Shown here piece after piece: positions 9,194-17,148 of a DNA stretch of 64,000 nucleotides. The translations under genes and the position numbers were made by a program. The stretch comes from SZUA-547 sp963669315 (GTDB taxonomy: Bacteria > Pseudomonadota > Alphaproteobacteria > Rhodobacterales > Rhodobacteraceae): assembly GCA_963669315.1 (NCBI GenBank), contig OY770021.1, positions 2,170,001-2,234,000 of the forward strand. Direction: 5' to 3'. The notes under the pieces are model-generated. The model was not told where the DNA came from. It did no database searches and worked only from the letters and a program-made list of their open reading frames with translations. The stretch's first letter is position 1; each line of letters starts with the position of its first letter.

Positions 9194-10858
9194 ATGCTCT
9201 GGCTGATTGTTCGTACGACGCTCTACATCGCGCTGCTCGCCGCCGCCGCTTGGGCTGCGATGGTGCTGATCGAAACGCCTGGCTCGGTTGAGGTCACCTG
9301 GGGCGGCAAGCACTACGCAATGCGGCCGCTGGCGGCCGTATTCGCCGCCGCCGTGGCGTTGTTCGGCCTTTGGGTTCTCTGGAATGTCCTGAGCCTGATG
9401 GTCGCCGTCTTCACCTTTTTCTTCACCGGCGACAGGACCGCGCTTGAACGCTACTGGGCCAGGCGCGCCCACAAGCGGGGTCTGAACGCTTTGACCGAGA
9501 GCCTGATCGCGCTGTCGTCTGGCGATGGCGCGCGAGCCGCCGCCAAGGCGCGGAAAGCCGAGATGTTGCTGGACGAACCGTCATTGACGCGGCTCGTCAA
9601 CGCTCAGGCCGCGCTGATGGCCGGAAACAAGACACGGGCGCAGCACTATCTTGAGATGTTATCCGCCGATCGCAAGACGGAGGTGGCGGGCGTTAAGGGG
9701 CTGCTGACTTTGTCGCTGGATGAGGGCGATACAGACCGCGCCCTGCGCCTCGCCCGGCGCGCCTTTGCATTGCAACCGAAGGAAAGCGGAACGCAGGACG
9801 CGCTATTGGGCCTTCAGGCGCAAACCGGGGACTGGCGCGGAGCACGCGACACGGTGCGCGCCAAAACCCGCTCCGGCAATCTGCCGAAAGACGTCGCCGC
9901 GCGCCGCGAGGCGGTGCTGTTGTTGGCCGACGCCCGCGTCTCCCTGGAGGAAGGTGAGGAGAAACGCGCGCTTGAGGCCGCAAGACAAGCGAACAACAAG
10001 GCCCCGGGACTCGCCCCTGCGGCCGCACTGGCGACCGAGCTGATGGCGAAGAACGATCAGCCTCGCAAAGCCTCTCGCCTGGCGATCGACGCATGGCGCA
10101 CCGCGCCGCACCCGTCCATCGCCGCCGCATTCGCCGCAATTAAGCCAGACGAAACCCCCGACGACCGCCGCCAGAGGTTCCGCGCCCTTATAGCAGCGGC
10201 TCCCGATCATCCGGAAACCCGGATGCTGGAAGCCGAACTGGAGCTGACCGCAGAGCGGTTCGTCGATGCGAAAGCGGCGCTGGGCGATCTCGCCGAGGGC
10301 GCTCCGACCGCGCGGGCCTGCGCGATCATGGCCGCGATCGAGAAAGGTCAGGGCGCTCCGGAAGCCGTCGTTCGCGGCTGGCTCGCCAAGGCGCTGACCG
10401 CGACCCGTGGCGCACAATGGAGTTGCGACAATTGCGGCTTCATCGCGCCAGATTTTGCGCCGCTCTGTCCAAATTGCGACGCGTTCGACACACTGACCTG
10501 GCGTGAAATCGAAACCGAAGCCGGCGAGCATGCGGCCAGCGCCGCCATGGCGCCTCTGCTGGTGGGAGAAGAGAAGCGATCGGCGGAGGAAACCTCGGAC
10601 GATGGTGAGCTGATGGCCGATGAAGCCGATGCGCCAGCGGATGACGGCGAACCGGAAGGCGGGGCGCATGGGGAGCCCGAGTTAGAGCCTGGCTCCGCCT
10701 CGCCAGTGGAAACTGCGGAAAACGCGCCCGAGGACGATGAACCGGCCGGAAAGGCTGAACCCGAGCCTGTCGAAGGCGCCGGCGCGGCGGCTGAATCCGA
10801 AGCGGCCCGTAAGCTTGAACAGGCGGCGGCTGCGGCGCGTAGCGCGGCGGCGGGATAG
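9194..10858 (+). CDS. hemY: HemY-like TPR membrane protein with zinc ribbon
   Basis: A 554-aa inner-membrane protein. Two N-terminal hydrophobic helices (residues 5-25 and 42-70) are followed by the HemY_N domain, then TPR-like helical repeats (residues 100-390). A rubredoxin-like metal site follows with C411-x2-C414 and C425-x2-C428 (WSCDNCGF, LCPNCDAFDTLTW), as in LapB-type proteins. The last 120 residues are low-complexity acidic and Ala-rich. Despite the name, this family is not protoporphyrinogen oxidase; it is a scaffold-like protein linked genetically to heme synthesis. It is last in the hem operon, followed by a perfect hairpin. Confidence 0.9.
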   Translation: MLWLIVRTTLYIALLAAAAWAAMVLIETPGSVEVTWGGKHYAMRPLAAVFAAAVALFGLWVLWNVLSLMVAVFTFFFTGDRTALERYWARRAHKRGLNALTESLIALSSGDGARAAAKARKAEMLLDEPSLTRLVNAQAALMAGNKTRAQHYLEMLSADRKTEVAGVKGLLTLSLDEGDTDRALRLARRAFALQPKESGTQDALLGLQAQTGDWRGARDTVRAKTRSGNLPKDVAARREAVLLLADARVSLEEGEEKRALEAARQANNKAPGLAPAAALATELMAKNDQPRKASRLAIDAWRTAPHPSIAAAFAAIKPDETPDDRRQRFRALIAAAPDHPETRMLEAELELTAERFVDAKAALGDLAEGAPTARACAIMAAIEKGQGAPEAVVRGWLAKALTATRGAQWSCDNCGFIAPDFAPLCPNCDAFDTLTWREIETEAGEHAASAAMAPLLVGEEKRSAEETSDDGELMADEADAPADDGEPEGGAHGEPELEPGSASPVETAENAPEDDEPAGKAEPEPVEGAGAAAESEAARKLEQAAAAARSAAAG

Positions 10859-10876
10859 AGGCGGCCAAGCAATCTC

Positions 10877-10900
10877 GGACGCTTGCCAAATCAAGCGTCC
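10877..10900 (+). terminator. Hairpin after hemY
   Basis: A perfect 9-bp stem GGACGCTTG / CAAGCGTCC with a six-base loop lies 18 bases after the hemY stop. There is no T tract, so it may act with Rho or only as an mRNA 3' end. Confidence 0.6.
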
Positions 10901-10950
10901 GCCCCTAATGTCCGCGCCGCATCGCGGGGCGCTGAAGCTCCCATTGCAGC

Positions 10951-11198
10951 GCCGCAGTAGCTCAGCTGGTACAGCACGTCATTCGTAATTAGCGGGTCCA
11001 ACCCAGAATGACGTTCAAAACCAACAGCTTCTCGGCATGGGAGTAAAATTAGTAGGGCCATAGTAGGGCCAGATGCCGCAGTAGCTCAGATGGTAGAGCA
11101 CGTCATTCGTAATTAGCGGGTCCAACCCAGAATGACGTTCAAAACCAACAGCTTCTCGGCACGGGAGTAAAATTAGTAGGGCCATAGTAGGGCCAGAT
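10951..11198 (+). repeat. Two tandem 124-bp units, each a tRNA-Thr 5' half plus arm sequence
   Basis: Units begin at 10951 and 11075 and are followed directly by the intact tRNA at 11199, so the period is exactly 124 bp. Each starts with the first 39 bases of tRNA-Thr (acceptor strand, D-arm, 5' side of the anticodon arm). It then departs into a non-tRNA arm that ends with the doubled motif TAGTAGGGCC. The units differ at only about three positions. ACGTCATTC pairs perfectly with a downstream GAATGACGT, and inside this GGGT/ACCC also pairs. No T-arm exists, so they are not functional tRNAs. They look like scars of integrase attachment sites. Confidence 0.85.
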
Positions 11199-11274
11199 GC
11201 CGCAGTAGCTCAGCTGGTAGAGCACGTCATTCGTAATGATGGGGTCGGGGGTTCGAGTCCCTTCTGCGGCACCA
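11199..11274 (+). tRNA. tRNA-Thr (anticodon CGT)
   Basis: A 76-base tRNA with encoded CCA. The acceptor stem GCCGCAG pairs with CTGCGGC, the D-arm is GCTC...GAGC, and the anticodon stem CGTCA pairs with TGATG (one G-T) around loop TTCGTAA with CGT at 34-36. The T-loop is GGTTCGAGTCC. It decodes ACG. The last 47 bases (11228-11274) recur exactly at 33000-33046, making this gene the integration site of the island to its right. Confidence 0.96.
11228..11274 (+). repeat. Left attachment repeat (tRNA 3' half)
   Basis: The 47 bases from the anticodon arm to CCA are identical to 33000-33046. This is the classical duplicated core left by a tyrosine-recombinase element that inserts into a tRNA 3' half and restores the gene. 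The 21.7-kb interval between the two copies is the island. Confidence 0.9.
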
Positions 11275-11545
11275 CCTTCCAATCAGACCGCGCTAGATAG
11301 ATCCTCTTCCCAGCCGGGTTATGCCCGACTGGCCAATAGCGGCTATCCTCATAAAGCGCTCGGATGGTGGTTCGGCCTGGCCCATTCCCCGGGGCCTCCG
11401 GCTGCGGCAGCTGTACGACCAGGAAGAAGCGCCGGGATGCTCTAATGTAACCGATTCAAGCACGATCAGAGGCGATGAGAGCGCCTTCAAGGCGCAACGA
11501 CGAGGCCCACGTTTTGTGGCTATAGCTGCTGAGAACCATGGGCGG
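11275..11545. other. Left end of island, no gene seen
   Basis: About 270 bases after the tRNA with no credible coding frame. No integrase gene is found here, although many tRNA-inserted islands carry one next to the tRNA. Confidence 0.5.
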
Positions 11546-12124
11546 TCAGATTTGTGGCAGCGTCGCAAACCTTCGCACAAGATCGGACATCAGGCGTTCA
11601 ATCTTCTCGGCGGCAACCTCTTCCTGCCCAGTAGATTTAAGAGCTTCGGCCAATTCCACTGCGTACATGCGAACCTCTCTGCACGGCTCGACAAGGGACT
11701 TGGTTTCGTTCTCCAATTTGGCGGTGCGATACGCAGTCGTTAACAGGCTGCAGACCAGAACCATGTGACGGCCTCTTTCCTTAGCAACCTGATCTGGCGA
11801 TTCGAGGTTTGGCTTCATTCCCTTAGCCGTTGCCTTCAAGTCACCGAGTATCGATCCGTGATTGGTCCAGCACCGTCCTTTACAATTGAAGACATCCGAC
11901 GGTGGGGCTTTGTAAGTCTTGGCGATATCCAGCTCTAGCCTAGCCATTCGTTTGCCAAGCTGCTGAAGCTCTCGCGCTTTCATCTTGGAGATGTCATCGA
12001 TGATAACTGAGAGTTCGCGTGTCCGTTGCTCAAGTTCCGCAGCGCAGACCCTGTCATTCAGCTTAGAAAATATGCCCAGCAAAAGCGCGCCTCCTGCGAT
12101 CCTGTGCGATAAACCTAGGGCCAT
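11546..12124 (-). CDS. Hypothetical membrane-anchored coiled-coil protein
   Basis: A 192-aa protein with no family I recognise. Residues 3-20 (LGLSHRIAGGALLLGIFS) form a possible membrane anchor or uncleaved signal, followed by a helical region (ELEQRTRELSVIIDDISKMKARELQQLGKRMARLELDI split by polar residues) and a C-terminal helical segment. It contains a CKGRC motif. Codon use is less GC-biased than the core genes, in line with its place inside the island. The start is the first ATG after the decayed gene to the right. Confidence 0.5.
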   Translation of the reverse strand: MALGLSHRIAGGALLLGIFSKLNDRVCAAELEQRTRELSVIIDDISKMKARELQQLGKRMARLELDIAKTYKAPPSDVFNCKGRCWTNHGSILGDLKATAKGMKPNLESPDQVAKERGRHMVLVCSLLTTAYRTAKLENETKSLVEPCREVRMYAVELAEALKSTGQEEVAAEKIERLMSDLVRRFATLPQI

Positions 12125-12335
12125 ACTGGCGCGTGAACACCAAAATGCGTGTCATAAGCAACTGCTGAGTGGCGAAACCAATCTCGACGCCCATCCGAAA
12201 CGCCAATATCGCCTTAAGGAAGATGACCGCGAGCCTTGTGGTCGAAGTGACGGACGTCGTGCGTGATCGGCATCCAGTCATTACCCGAAGGATTGCTCGG
12301 CGGGCAGAGACCCAATCAACCATCCTCAACAAAGG

Positions 12336-12611
12336 ATAACTCTTCACCTCTACGATCCCTTCAAGGCCTGTCTGTTGTTTGAAGGCTGCGAGCATGGTTG
12401 CTCTTGCTTCCTTCTATCTGCTGGCAGGTACAAGGACAGCATCATGGATTCGGAGAGCTGTTATTCCTTGGTTCAAGAGGTCTAAAAGGACACCCACAAG
12501 CACCTCACTCTCGATGAACTGGGCTTGATGACCAATCCCAATGAAGAAAGCATCTTTGATCAAGGGATGGGTCTGCTCTATCGCTTGCATAACCTCTTCA
12601 ACTGAGTGGTG
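12336..12611 (-). pseudogene. Fragment of an unknown gene with internal amber codon
   Basis: One leftward frame reads HHSVEEVMQAIEQTHPLI, then SEVLVGVLLDLLNQGITALRIHDAVLVPASR, then TAG at 12414-12416, and resumes in the same frame as KEARATMLAAFKQQTGLEGIVEV. Continuous homology-like character across the stop indicates a nonsense-inactivated gene. The IHDAVLVP segment resembles the HD-containing C-terminal strand of replication or polymerase-like phage and plasmid proteins, but this is only an impression. No intact N-terminus is present, and repeat E lies where it should be. Confidence 0.5.
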
Positions 12612-12644
12612 AGGCCTGAAAAATCCGCGAGACGCAGACGAGAG

Positions 12645-12770
12645 CGGGATCGCCTCCCCCGGGGAACTCTTCCGACCCGTTGATGGGGGGAGGTGCGTCG
12701 GCCCCAGGCTTCGATTTGACATAGCGGACATCAGTGGTCATTCGCGACGGGATGCATTGGCGATCTCCAC
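12645..12770. repeat. Dispersed intergenic repeat, copy E
   Basis: Core ACCCGTTGATGGGGGGAGG at about 12675-12693 is preceded by CCTCCCCC, which pairs with GGGGGAGG. The right part (TTTGACATAGCGGACATCAG, then CATTCGCGACGGGATGCATTG) closely matches the right part of copy D at 26774-26820. Confidence 0.7.
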
Positions 12771-12821
12771 GCAGGACACAGCGAACGCTCAAAAAAACTC
12801 CGTTACGGAGCCAAATCCAAG

Positions 12822-13766
12822 TTATGCCTTCGCGGGGTAGTCGACGACCATTCTGTGAGACTCGTCTTCATGCATTCGCCAGTAACACTCAGTGATCTGT
12901 CTTGTGATCGGCCCTGGCGATCCTGAACCAATTGGCGTTGCGTCAATCTTGGTGACGGGCATGACCCCGCCTGCGGTTGAAGTGATAAAGACCTCGTCAG
13001 CCCGCCTGAGCTCGCTCGGAGACACGTCTGCCGCAACGCACTTGATTTGCTCCATGCGGCTGATGTCAAGAATCGTCTGACGGGTGATCCCCATCAGCAC
13101 ACTGTGATCAGGCGTCGAAATCTCCCCATCCGCAACGGAAAATATATTGAAGCCGGGCCCTTCAGAAATGTTGCCGCTGGCATCAACAAGGATGGCCGTA
13201 TCGGCGCCCCGCTCGTACGCAGCGTAGAGCCCGTTCACCAAATCCAGCCAATGATAATTCTTCACCGTTGGATCCACTGACTGAGGCGGAACGCGCACGA
13301 TATCAGCGATCGCTGCATGCAAGCCGCGCTCCATCTGTTCTGGGTTTGCGACCGATCCAAATGGAATGGCGAACGCGATGAAGCGATTTACCGCGTCACG
13401 CGGGTCTCGACTGAAAGTGGGGGACATCCCGCGCGTACATATGAATTCGACGTAAGAATTCTGAAGCCCCGAGAGCGCGACGCAATTGTGCAATATTTCC
13501 GCCACCTGCAGCTTGTTGTAGGGGATCGTCATATGCAGCTTCTTCAACCCGCTGAAAAAACGATCGATGTGCTCATCAAGACGGAAGAATGCGCCATTCC
13601 AGACATGCACCACGTCATAAGTCGCGTCAGAGTGAAGGAGGCCATAATCCAGAACCGGGATCTTAGCCTCGCTCATCGGCAGATATTGCCCGTCCATGTA
13701 GGCGACGCCGGGGGGGAAAGACCTTGGGTCGGTATAGTGTTCGGATAGTTCGGGGAGTTTGCGCAT
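12822..13766 (-). CDS. Fold-type IV PLP aminotransferase, (R)-amine transaminase-like
   Basis: A 314-aa cytosolic PLP enzyme of the BCAT/D-amino-acid transaminase fold. Signatures include YGLLHSDATYDVVHVWNGAFF, FRLDEHIDRFF, VRRVPPxSxDPTVKN-like RVPPQSVDPTVKNYHW with catalytic K169, EGPGFNIF, GITRQTIL and TSTAGGVMPVT. From memory the pattern is closer to (R)-selective amine:pyruvate transaminases than to IlvE, for example HSDATYDV and the C-terminal GPITRQI..YW.MH. Substrate is not decided by sequence. ATG 13766 is preferred to 13841 because conserved sequence begins with HYTDPRSFPPG shortly after. It is transcribed away from the DUF1127 gene. Confidence 0.88.
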   Translation of the reverse strand: MRKLPELSEHYTDPRSFPPGVAYMDGQYLPMSEAKIPVLDYGLLHSDATYDVVHVWNGAFFRLDEHIDRFFSGLKKLHMTIPYNKLQVAEILHNCVALSGLQNSYVEFICTRGMSPTFSRDPRDAVNRFIAFAIPFGSVANPEQMERGLHAAIADIVRVPPQSVDPTVKNYHWLDLVNGLYAAYERGADTAILVDASGNISEGPGFNIFSVADGEISTPDHSVLMGITRQTILDISRMEQIKCVAADVSPSELRRADEVFITSTAGGVMPVTKIDATPIGSGSPGPITRQITECYWRMHEDESHRMVVDYPAKA

Positions 13767-13857
13767 GACTTGGCTCCGTTGGGGGCCTTTCACGTCTAGC
13801 AAAGTTTTAAACACTCGGACCAGCTCGGTCCTTCGTTGCACAACGCATGAACGTCTT

Positions 13858-13985
13858 CAAAGCGCCCGCACACTCTCCGGGCCGACTTCCGCGCCTTGCT
13901 CAGACGCAAAGAAGCCGTCGATGGGGCGGGGTTTAAAGGGTCTGCCGGGTTTCAAACGATCACCGCGTCGCAATAAACGTAAACG
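13858..13985. repeat. Dispersed intergenic repeat, copy A
   Basis: Core CCGTCGATGGGGCGGGGTTT begins at 13915 and is preceded by CTCTCCGGGCC and TCCGCGCCTTGCTCA. The roughly 85 bases up to the core match copy B (18554-18635) closely. Confidence 0.75.
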
Positions 13986-14140
13986 CGCGTGACAATCATT
14001 GGGGCTTATTTTTTGGCACATTTGAATCTTTTTTGGCGTAAACTGATCTGAAAATCGAAATCTTCTCCCCCTAGTTTTCAGAGCGGCTGCCGGCATGGGC
14101 CGGCTTCTTAAGCCGCCAGTAACACCTAAGGAGAGATGAG

Positions 14141-14371
14141 ATGAATACCTTCACCACTAGCTTCCACACCGAAAACGATGGGCGAAGAGCGGTTCGACGC
14201 GACCGCAGCCTTCTCGCCGTTCTAAAAGCCACGGCAGAATGGGTTTGCGAGGTCAACCGCCGTCGCAAAGACCGCGAACTTCTGCGCGGCATGACCTTCG
14301 ATCAACTAAGAGATATGGGCATCGACCGAGCGGATGTTGAACAGATGTCAATCTTCCCGGGCCATCGGTGA
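14141..14371 (+). CDS. DUF1127 (YjiS-like) small protein
   Basis: A 76-aa protein whose C-terminal half (NRRRKDRELLRGMTFDQLRDMGI) is the DUF1127 motif. DUF1127 proteins in alphaproteobacteria have been linked to RNA binding and to phosphate or carbon physiology. A strong AAGGAGAG site lies at 14129-14136, and two GC-rich hairpins (GCCGGCATGGGCCGGC; GGCTTCTTAAGCC) occupy the leader just upstream. The gene stands alone, followed by 250 bases with no credible gene before the MaoC gene. Confidence 0.82.
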   Translation: MNTFTTSFHTENDGRRAVRRDRSLLAVLKATAEWVCEVNRRRKDRELLRGMTFDQLRDMGIDRADVEQMSIFPGHR

Positions 14372-14624
14372 TGAATGAGCGACTTAATGAGTGTTGGCGT
14401 TCAGCGCGCTCTAGCACGATGCCTTCTTCAGATCTGGGGTGGGCATCGTGATAAGTTCAATTGGTGTTCGCTTAGCGCAAGCACCAGTAGTTCGGTGCAT
14501 CCAGAGCGGCTGAACTGCCTTTGCAGAGACTGGTTGGAACGATTCAACCAGCACGCTGGCTAGAGACCCTCTGACAGCACCTATCGCAGGGGCGTGCAGC
14601 AATACTTCAAGAGGGAGAACTAAG

Positions 14625-15074
14625 ATGAGCGAAACGAAAGATGGCTGGAAAGGCATTATAAAGGGTCGACCCAGAACTGGGTCGGTGGCCGAGCGCAGCC
14701 GCACTACGCGGATAGAGGACATTCACGCGTTCACCGATATGACCGGCGACCGCAACCCGGTTCATTACGACGAGGCACTGGCGAAGAAGACGGCCTTTGG
14801 CAAGCTGATAGTACAGGGCGGCGTCACCACCGGCATCTTGAACGCCGTCGTCGCCGAGGATTTACCCGGGCCTGGCACGGTTTTCCTAAACACCAACCTG
14901 AACTTCAAAAAGGCGGTTGGCGTCGGCGAGACTATCATCGGCCGCGCCGAGGTCGAGTCCGTGCGACCGGACAAGCCAATATGTCAACTCAAGGTCTCGG
15001 TAATCGACAGTGCGGGAGAGGTCTGTGTCGAGGGCACGGCTACAACTTACACAATGCCGCTCGAAGGCCTGTGA
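14625..15074 (+). CDS. MaoC-like hot-dog dehydratase
   Basis: A 149-aa MaoC/PhaJ-type (R)-specific enoyl-CoA hydratase domain. The hydratase motif is FTDMTGDRNPVHYDEA (catalytic Asp/His), followed by GKLIVQGGVTTGIL and LNFKKAVGVGETI in the hot-dog helix and strands. GAGGGAGAAC at 14611-14620 provides the ribosome site. It may act on acyl-CoA in fatty-acid or aromatic catabolism; no pathway partners are adjacent. Small size and intact motifs suggest a working enzyme. Confidence 0.87.
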   Translation: MSETKDGWKGIIKGRPRTGSVAERSRTTRIEDIHAFTDMTGDRNPVHYDEALAKKTAFGKLIVQGGVTTGILNAVVAEDLPGPGTVFLNTNLNFKKAVGVGETIIGRAEVESVRPDKPICQLKVSVIDSAGEVCVEGTATTYTMPLEGL

Positions 15075-15129
15075 GAGTGATTTCAAAGGATTCTGACTTC
15101 AGGCGGTATGGGGTATCTTCGACAGTACG

Positions 15130-15182
15130 GTTCCGCTCCCCCGCCCAATATCTCGACACCCGTTGATGGGGGGAGGTCCACC
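15130..15182. repeat. Dispersed intergenic repeat, copy F
   Basis: CTCCCCC at 15136-15142 pairs with GGGGGAG near 15069+100 (15169-15175), with CACCCGTTGATGGGG between. This is the same core as copies E and G. Confidence 0.6.
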
Positions 15183-15227
15183 TTTTGCTCCATTGCGCTA
15201 CATACAGAAGCGTCTCGTCACCTGAAT

Positions 15228-15440
15228 ATGGAGAGCGCAATGCCCCGCGATCTACATTTGAGCGAACGACGCAAACTGGTCCTCGCCGCGCCTGCACTAC
15301 TCCTCGGCGCAACCATTTCTGGGCCAGCCGCCGCGGTTTCTGTCACCCCTCACCAGAGCGAGGGCCCCTTCTATCCGCGCTTAGTACCGTCGGATAGCGA
15401 CGCCGACCTCTCCGTGTTCAATGGCGAGACTCCGGTCTGA
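15228..15440 (+). pseudogene. Truncated intradiol dioxygenase-like protein
   Basis: Only the first 70 residues remain. A leader with ERRKLVLAAPALLLGAT (signal-like) is followed by VTPHQSEGPFYPRLVPSDSDADLS, which matches the N-terminal region of intradiol ring-cleavage dioxygenases and related secreted dioxygenase-like proteins. It ends at TGA 15438-15440, before any of the Tyr/His iron ligands, so it cannot be catalytic. Downstream sequence to 15565 shows no continuation that I can see. Confidence 0.6.
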
Positions 15441-15565
15441 GCCGAACGCATGGCCGCAATCCAATGGGTATGGGTCTCCTGATCAATCATTTCAGGAAGG
15501 TCCGCGATCCCTCTCGCAGTGTCAATTTGCGCTCGTCTCCGTCGTTCACCGCTATACGCCTCAAT

Positions 15566-16024
15566 CTAGCTCGCAGTTTTTTCGGACAACGCATCATTCA
15601 GGGCTTTTTGAATCCGAAAAAAGGCGTCAATTTCCGCTGGGGTAAATTTGTTGGCAAACTCGGTAAATTGAACGGTTTCACGACGGCGGATTTCCGAGAT
15701 GATCTTACGGCTCTTCTCGCTGAGGCGATAAAAAACGGATCTGCGGTGGCATGGGTTCTCCACCGTCTCAACCATTACGTTTCGCGTCAGTTCCTTCAAC
15801 TCGCGGGCTACAAATTGACGTTTGACCTGAAGAATCTTCGTGATTTCGGGTGCCGTCGCTTGCTCAGCCAGGAGCAAGACTTCCAGAATAGCGCGCTGGC
15901 CGACGGATATGCCTGTACCGGCCAAGTCCGCTTCAACGCGAGATGTGATGTTGCGCAGAAGCGGGCGCACTAGCTGGACACCAGCGTAGAGTTTCTCGGC
16001 GGGGGAAAGGTCGTGGTCTGACAT
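15566..16024 (-). CDS. MarR-family transcriptional regulator
   Basis: A 152-aa winged-helix repressor of the MarR type. N-terminal dimerisation helix, recognition region RAILEVLLLAEQATAPEITKIL, VKRQFVARELKEL (recognition helix) and wing CHRRSVFYRLSEKSRKII are followed by a C-terminal dimer helix. It is divergent from the DUF1992 gene, and a perfect palindrome sits 29-45 bases before its start, so autoregulation and control of the neighbour are likely. The effector is unknown. Confidence 0.85.
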   Translation of the reverse strand: MSDHDLSPAEKLYAGVQLVRPLLRNITSRVEADLAGTGISVGQRAILEVLLLAEQATAPEITKILQVKRQFVARELKELTRNVMVETVENPCHRRSVFYRLSEKSRKIISEIRRRETVQFTEFANKFTPAEIDAFFRIQKALNDALSEKTAS

Positions 16025-16052
16025 AAGCTAAGCCTGTATGAATTCTTTCACT

Positions 16053-16069
16053 TGTCAACTCAGTTGACA
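16053..16069. promoter_or_regulatory. Palindromic operator in the MarR/DUF1992 divergent promoter
   Basis: TGTCAACT-C-AGTTGACA is a perfect 8+8 inverted repeat. Its right arm contains TTGACA (16064-16069), which with TACCTA at 16087-16092 gives a 17-base-spaced sigma70-type promoter for the rightward gene. The left arm reads TTGACA on the other strand. Binding here would block both directions. Confidence 0.7.
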
Positions 16070-16123
16070 TATTGAGGGGTCATGCCTACCTACAACTCCG
16101 AACATGTTGATAGGAGAAGTGTC

Positions 16124-16444
16124 ATGAAGTGGCATGACCTTGCAGAGCACCAGATCCAAAAATCTATAGCCGAGGGTCAGTTGGATGACTTGAAAGGTGC
16201 GGGCAAGCCTCTCGAGCTGCGCGCTGGTGGAGACATTGTTTCCGCAGGTCTAGGCATCATGGCCGAAGCGGGGGTTCTGCCGCGCGAAATCGAGCTGAAA
16301 AAAGCGGCGGACGCCCAAAAGATGAAACTGAAAATCACCTCTGATGTGACCGAGCGCAAAGAAGAGATGCGCAAGCTTGCCGATATTGAACTCCGTCTTT
16401 CTATCGAGCAGGAAGCGCGCCGCAAGTTCTACAAGACCTCTTGA
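16124..16444 (+). CDS. DUF1992 (DnaJ-subfamily-C28-like) protein
   Basis: A 106-aa soluble protein with the DUF1992 signature: WHDLAEHQIQKSIAEGQLDDLKGAGKPL followed by a long charged helix (ELKKAADAQKM, KEEMRKLADIE). The family includes YhdN and the conserved domain of eukaryotic DNAJC28 and has no established function. The ATG at 16124 is preferred over 16082 because TAGGAGAAG sits directly upstream and homologous sequence begins MKWHDLAE. It is probably controlled by the divergent MarR protein. Confidence 0.82.
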   Translation: MKWHDLAEHQIQKSIAEGQLDDLKGAGKPLELRAGGDIVSAGLGIMAEAGVLPREIELKKAADAQKMKLKITSDVTERKEEMRKLADIELRLSIEQEARRKFYKTS

Positions 16445-16571
16445 CGCGCCCTGATATCCATTGGCCGACGTAGTCAAAGAAGACATCGGATTCCGTGATT
16501 TATTGCGGGCGTACAGCGGAAAAGATACGTTGAACACTCAATGAGCTCGAGCGGACACGAGGTATGTCTTA

Positions 16572-16925
16572 ATGATCCGAAATTATTTAGAAACCGAGGA
16601 ACGAGTTCAGCAAATCTCTCATGGAGGTGTTGGTCCAGTAAGCTTATACGAGATTTGGAATAAAACTGACTTCAAAAGCAATATAGATTTCATTGATAGA
16701 GTGATCGTACCTCCTAAGTCCACAATTGGATACCACAAACACGGCAACAACGAAGAGATTTATATTGTTCTGAGCGGCCAAGCTGAGATGACGATTGACG
16801 GCGAGGCGATGATCGTGAAACAGGGCGATATGATCCTGAACCGGCCTAATGGGCAACACGGCCTCGTAAACAATTCTAACGAAGACATCGACTTGATGGT
16901 CATTCAGGTTTCCCTTGCTGAATGA
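16572..16925 (+). CDS. Cupin-domain protein
   Basis: A 117-aa single cupin barrel with intact metal-site residues: motif 1 GYHKHGNNEEIYIVLSG (His, His, Glu) and motif 2 GDMILNRPNGQHGLVN (His). The DNA is clearly more A/T-rich than neighbouring genes (ATTATTTAGAAACCGAGG, AATATAGATTTCATTG), suggesting separate and fairly recent acquisition. Such small cupins include isomerases, dioxygenases and sugar-binding proteins; the substrate cannot be told. It stands alone, with no recognised gene between it and dtd. Confidence 0.82.
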   Translation: MIRNYLETEERVQQISHGGVGPVSLYEIWNKTDFKSNIDFIDRVIVPPKSTIGYHKHGNNEEIYIVLSGQAEMTIDGEAMIVKQGDMILNRPNGQHGLVNNSNEDIDLMVIQVSLAE

Positions 16926-17148
16926 ATGAGCGCCTAAGCCTTCTTGTCGTGAATAGGAGGCTCGTTACAACAGATTGAACGGCCGCTCGGGCTCGCGACC
17001 AACCATGAAGTTCTGGCCAGCTTGATCTGATTGGTCCAATTAATTGTCAGTGCATCGTCGGCCTATGCTCCACCGTGCGCTCTGCTAAATCAGGCCCTCG
17101 GACCGCGTTGACAAGGCGATACCAAAGATTTTGTGGGGAGACGTCGGC

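Noticed and set aside
10951..11150. Two additional tRNA-Thr genes
   Set aside because: Acceptor 3' strand and T-arm are absent; only the 5' half is present in each unit.
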